Shown piece after piece: positions 60,603 to 64,000 of a stretch of DNA of 64,000 nt. Every line of letters begins with the position of its first letter. The stretch's first letter is position 1. The notes below the pieces were generated by a model. That model did not search any database, had not been told where the DNA came from, and was given only the letters and a program-made list of their open reading frames with translations. The stretch is from Uranotaenia lowii (taxonomy: Eukaryota > Arthropoda > Insecta > Diptera > Culicidae), in NCBI RefSeq assembly GCF_029784155.1, contig NC_073691.1:58729746-58793745 (forward strand), written 5' to 3'. The position numbers and the translations under genes were made by a program.

Positions 60603-61359
60603 GTGGTTTTTATATTTTTATTTTCTTGTTTCTGGGATGAATTATCCAATAGGAACGAAATCCCATAAAATGTTTTTCTTGTTTTGCTTGAATGTAGTGG
60701 TCATGCATCATTTTAGTTGGGAGCCGAGTCCTTATGCCAGTTACGGTTTTTCAAACATATCATCTTCGGCACAGTGCACATTTCAGCGCATTATCGGCAC
60801 AGAGATGTGCTAAATAGGCATTGGATTTTTGCAACCTCTTCTATGGGTGTAGCTACCGCCCAAAGTCGGTCATTATTTCGAACTGCCATCGTCATATTCG
60901 CGACCAGCATCCAATGGAATACAATGATTTAAAATTGGGGAAAAGGATTGCTGAAGAAGAAATGGATTCCATTATTAGGCGTAAGCGTATAAAAAATTCG
61001 CGTGATTCCGATGAATCTGCGGCAGTACGAGTGTCCAGGAATCAAGTTATGGGGGGACTCGTTAAGTTGGTCACCATCCATGACTGCCCGTTCAACAGTG
61101 TCGAATGGGAAGGGGTCAGAGACCTAGTGGATCCTATTTTGGATACATTTAAATTAAAAATAAACCGGCACAGTATTGCCAAAATCATAGACGATACAAG
61201 TGAAGCAATGGTGAAAATTATTAAAGAGGAAGTGCAAGGACAATTACTCTCTTTGAAATTTGACTGCACAACTAAAATGAATAAAAGTGTGCTGGGAGTA
61301 GGAGTCCAATTTTATAAGGACCTTAAATTGGTAAGCCGATCTCTTGGTAAGTAATTCTT

Positions 61360-62151
61360 ATAGCAGTTTTGAAATCTTTGAAACGCAAAATAGAGAAAAT
61401 TGACCTAAATCGATAAAAATGATAATATTAATATCATTGAAAAATTTGACTTCATTTACACAAAAAAATGACAACATTTACAAATCTAAAAATCTAACAC
61501 AACCGACAAAATTGAACTAATCATTAACAATCATTGACAATATTTGCAAAATTGATAAAAATGACAACGTTGATAAAATAGACATATTCGAACATTTATA
61601 GAAAAACATTTGACACATTTTAAAAAAAAACTGGCCATATTGAAAAAGTCAAACCTAACAATTTCATAAAAATGTATGCAACCTGTAAGATTTAAATATA
61701 CAGTAAAAAGTAAAAAATTTATAGAATTAAAAAAAATCGAAAAATTCCAGACCTAACCTGAATCCCATAAATTGACAAAACTTATGAAATTTTCAAAATC
61801 CACAAAAACTACACAGCGACAAATTTTTTATTTGATAAATTTAAATTTTATTTTGCTTTGCGTTTCATAAAACTTACTTTGAATGACTCGTATAGAGTAG
61901 TATTTTTGTGTATCAAAAATAATGGGTGTTGAAAGGTAAAATAAAAAAATACTCAAAAGCAATACTAAAAACTTTGATAATCACATTAAAATACCAGTGC
62001 AAAGTTTAATGTTGTAGTTAGAAAATCTGAGAAATTAAAAAATACAAAAAGTTTAAAAACAGCTACTTTTGAAAATCTTTCAAAAATTGTGCGTTTCGTA
62101 TTTTGAAAATCTAAAGATTCCAAAATATGTCAAATAACGTTAGTTTATGAT
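61360..62151. other. AT-rich low-complexity DNA
   Basis: Many degenerate AAATTGACAA-type segments and no coding sequence. It may be decayed transposon body. Confidence 0.4.
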
Positions 62152-62648
62152 TAAGCTTGTCAGATTGCCCGGCTTTATCCGGGTTTGCCCGGATATTTGG
62201 TGCAAAATTTCGAGAAAGTCCAGTCCGGCCCGGTTGCCCGGATATCGTGAAAAAAGTCCGGATATTGCCCGGATTTTTTCACAATTTTCATAAAGAAAAA
62301 AAAAAGAATCAAAGTTTTTGAGTATGTTTCAGAAAAATCGATTAACGGTATGGAAGTTTTCAACGGTTGTTTCAAATAATTTCGCTGATTTACTTTTATA
62401 AACCTTTAAATATTTAGGTGTTCCAAAAAGCTTTTGGAAGTCTGCAATTACATAAATAAAATAATAATTTAATTTTTTATGCATTTTTTCTTTGCTTTTA
62501 TATATATTAACACCTTAATTTTGACCGGTTTTTCCCCGGTTTTTGGATTTGAAAAATTGAAATCCATGCCCGGATTTTGCCAGGTTTTTTTTTAAATGCC
62601 CGGAATTGCTAGGCCCGGATGGGAGTGGGAAAAATTTTGGCAACCTTA
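62152..62648. mobile_element. hAT-like MITE with GCCCGG repeats
   Basis: An exact 8-bp duplication, TTTATGAT (62144-62151 and 62649-62656), flanks ends TAAGCTTGTCAGATT and, inverted, TAAGGTTGCCAAAATT. GCCCGGAT or its complement occurs about ten times near the two ends. Similar in plan to the element at 56821-57266. No transposase. Confidence 0.85.
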
Positions 62649-62836
62649 TTTATGATGCAATTTTTAATAATTTTCTATTGTGTCTTAAAGAATTTTGACG
62701 ATTCTTAGATTTAGAAGTTAGGTTTCTACACCACTGATTTACACTTTTGTGATCATGATCATAAGCTCAAATATTTTATCTTATGCGCAGTGTTTAGCTT
62801 CCAACTTCAGTTTTCTTATGCCCTAAGTATTTTTTT

Positions 62837-63730
62837 GGTTGTACTCCATTTTCCCGAAAACCTTTGCACAGAATGAAAAATCACTATAATTTCAATCGCC
62901 AGAAATCCACTTCCCCAGAATTTTATTTCCCAGAATGCACCATTTACCAGAATAAACAATTTCCCAGAAAATAAAAATAACAAGATTGAACCATTTCCCA
63001 GAAAATTTTTCGCCAGAATTGCCATTTCCCAGAAAATTTAATATATTTATCCAAACTGAAATAAAAAAAAATAAAATAGTTTTTTTCCACAAAAATTGGG
63101 TTCCCATAATACTATTCTTTTGCGGCAAAGCCGCAACCAACGAAGATGAAGAGGCCGCGGCGGCACAAAGCCGCCGAAGCTCCCAAATCCGAGGTGGCCG
63201 CCGACCCGCCGTCGGAGGCCGGGGCTTCCTAGGTCTGCGTAAAAGCTAGGGGTGATCCCTTAGCCTCGTCCGCTACGCGACAGTGTGAAGGACAAAACGC
63301 CTTTCAAGTTCGAACGCGCAGCGTGAGGAGTCGGATACCAAAACGGTTTTTTAAAGGACCATGGTAGCACAATATTGGTTCTAAAGTAAATTTAGTTGGA
63401 AAATTTCAAACCTGTAGTTTCATTTTATAAAATCATTTTGAAAAAATAAATTTCGAATCATATGAAATTTTCAAGAATTCATTTGAAAAAAAAAACAAAT
63501 AAAAATACTAGAGGAAAAAATCTGGCATTTGTGCCATTCTGGGAAATGTTCCATTCTGGGGAAAAAAATTCTGGGAAATGGTCCATTCTGAGAAAAAAAA
63601 TTCTGGTAAATGGTGCATTCTGGGGAATTTCTTTCTGGGAAATGGTTCATTCTGGAATTTGATTTCAGGTATTTATCATTCTGGGAAAAATCATTCTGGG
63701 CAAAAGATTTCGGGTAAATGGGATACAATC
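62837..63730. mobile_element. Inverted-repeat element with iterated ATTCTGGGAAATGG arms and GC-rich core
   Basis: The ends GGTTGTACTCCATTTTCCCG and, inverted, GATTGTATCCCATTTACCCG are flanked by ATTTTTTT on both sides (62829-62836 and 63731-63738). The left arm (to about 63050) has TTTCCCAGAA repeated about eight times. The right arm (from about 63535) has TTCTGGGAAA as its inverted counterpart. The core at 63120-63345 is strikingly GC-rich, with small palindromes GCGGCAAAGCCGC and CGGCGGCACAAAGCCGCCG. No protein was recognised. Superfamily unknown, though the 8-bp duplication would fit hAT. Confidence 0.75.
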
Positions 63731-63739
63731 ATTTTTTTA

Positions 63740-64000
63740 AGAATTTGGTAGCTGATCTATTTTTCCGAGGCATGTTTTTTCTTTTTTTTAAGACTGAATA
63801 ACTTGAAAATTAATTGTTGTAGGCTAAGGTCGTTTGGAAATTATGTTTAAGTTACATTACGTGGTTTTTAAACAAGAAGAGCATGCATGTAATTTGTAAA
63901 ATATCGCATGAAAATAGAAAAGTTTTAACGTATTTAATGCTGATTTTGTAACTGAATTTCCCCCCGTATAGAAGTGAGATAGATTCCTGAATGCAAAAAT
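63740..64000. other. Unassigned AT-rich DNA at window edge
   Basis: No feature was seen. Confidence 0.35.

Larger units (their letters stand above)
59199..61354 (+). pseudogene. Broken hAT transposase gene with BED finger
   Basis: CAGGGATGGAAGAAAATC at 59199 looks like a hAT left end. At 59695 a frame starts MEKCNMTDKIKQLF and YRCTVVENC, the first half of a BED-type zinc finger. Its second half, NCHRHIRDQHPMEY, appears only at about 60875, after roughly 1 kb of repeats and a SINE. From there to 61354 comes transposase-like sequence (LDTFKLKINRHSIAKIIDD, LLSLKFDCTTKMNKSVLGVG). The rest, including the C-terminal dimerisation domain, is absent, and no right end was found. Confidence 0.55.

Overview
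This is animal nuclear DNA, almost certainly from a fly-like insect and most probably a mosquito. There are no bacterial-style operons. Genes are spliced with GT-AG introns, and the three host genes recognised are clear orthologues of conserved insect genes. The rest is dominated by insect transposable elements, most of them decayed.

Host genes. (1) egghead (egh), plus strand, has two coding exons (27485-28288 and 37658-38230) separated by a 9.4 kb intron full of transposons. It encodes a 458-residue beta-1,4-mannosyltransferase of glycosphingolipid synthesis. (2) An orthologue of Flacc/ZC3H13, minus strand, has six coding exons from 52343 down to 45687 (1614 residues). It is a scaffold of the m6A mRNA methyltransferase complex and, like the fly protein, has no CCCH finger. 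(3) Roc1a/RBX1, plus strand, has four coding exons from 54352 to 56057 (109 residues). It is the RING subunit of cullin-RING ubiquitin ligases. Roc1a and flacc are divergently arranged about 1.9 kb apart.

Layout. 1-9.9 kb: small inverted-repeat elements, a jockey/CR1-like non-LTR relic broken by a palindrome that carries a candidate hammerhead ribozyme, and a tRNA-derived SINE. 10.7-18.6 kb: a gypsy-type retroelement split by a TTAA-flanked inverted-repeat element, which holds a 5'-truncated RNase H-bearing non-LTR element with a 14-bp target duplication, which in turn holds a small inverted-repeat element with a tRNA-like insert. 19-27 kb: presumed upstream and 5' region of egh with a long hairpin, SINEs and hAT-type elements. 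28.3-37.7 kb: the egh intron, with a hAT-like element bearing long G and C tracts, an R1-like element and two adjacent MITEs. 40.6-45 kb: a Penelope-like GIY-YIG fragment, an endonuclease-type non-LTR relic, and an RTE-like ORF2 interrupted by a hAT-like element. 45.7-56.1 kb: flacc and Roc1a. 56.8-64 kb: three further elements with 8-bp target duplications and the remains of a hAT transposase gene.

No complete, obviously functional transposase or polyprotein is present. The main interest is the set of precisely bounded nested insertions, the ribozyme candidate, and several non-autonomous elements with repeat-rich ends. Family names for elements rest on terminal sequence, duplication length and visible protein motifs; no database search was possible.
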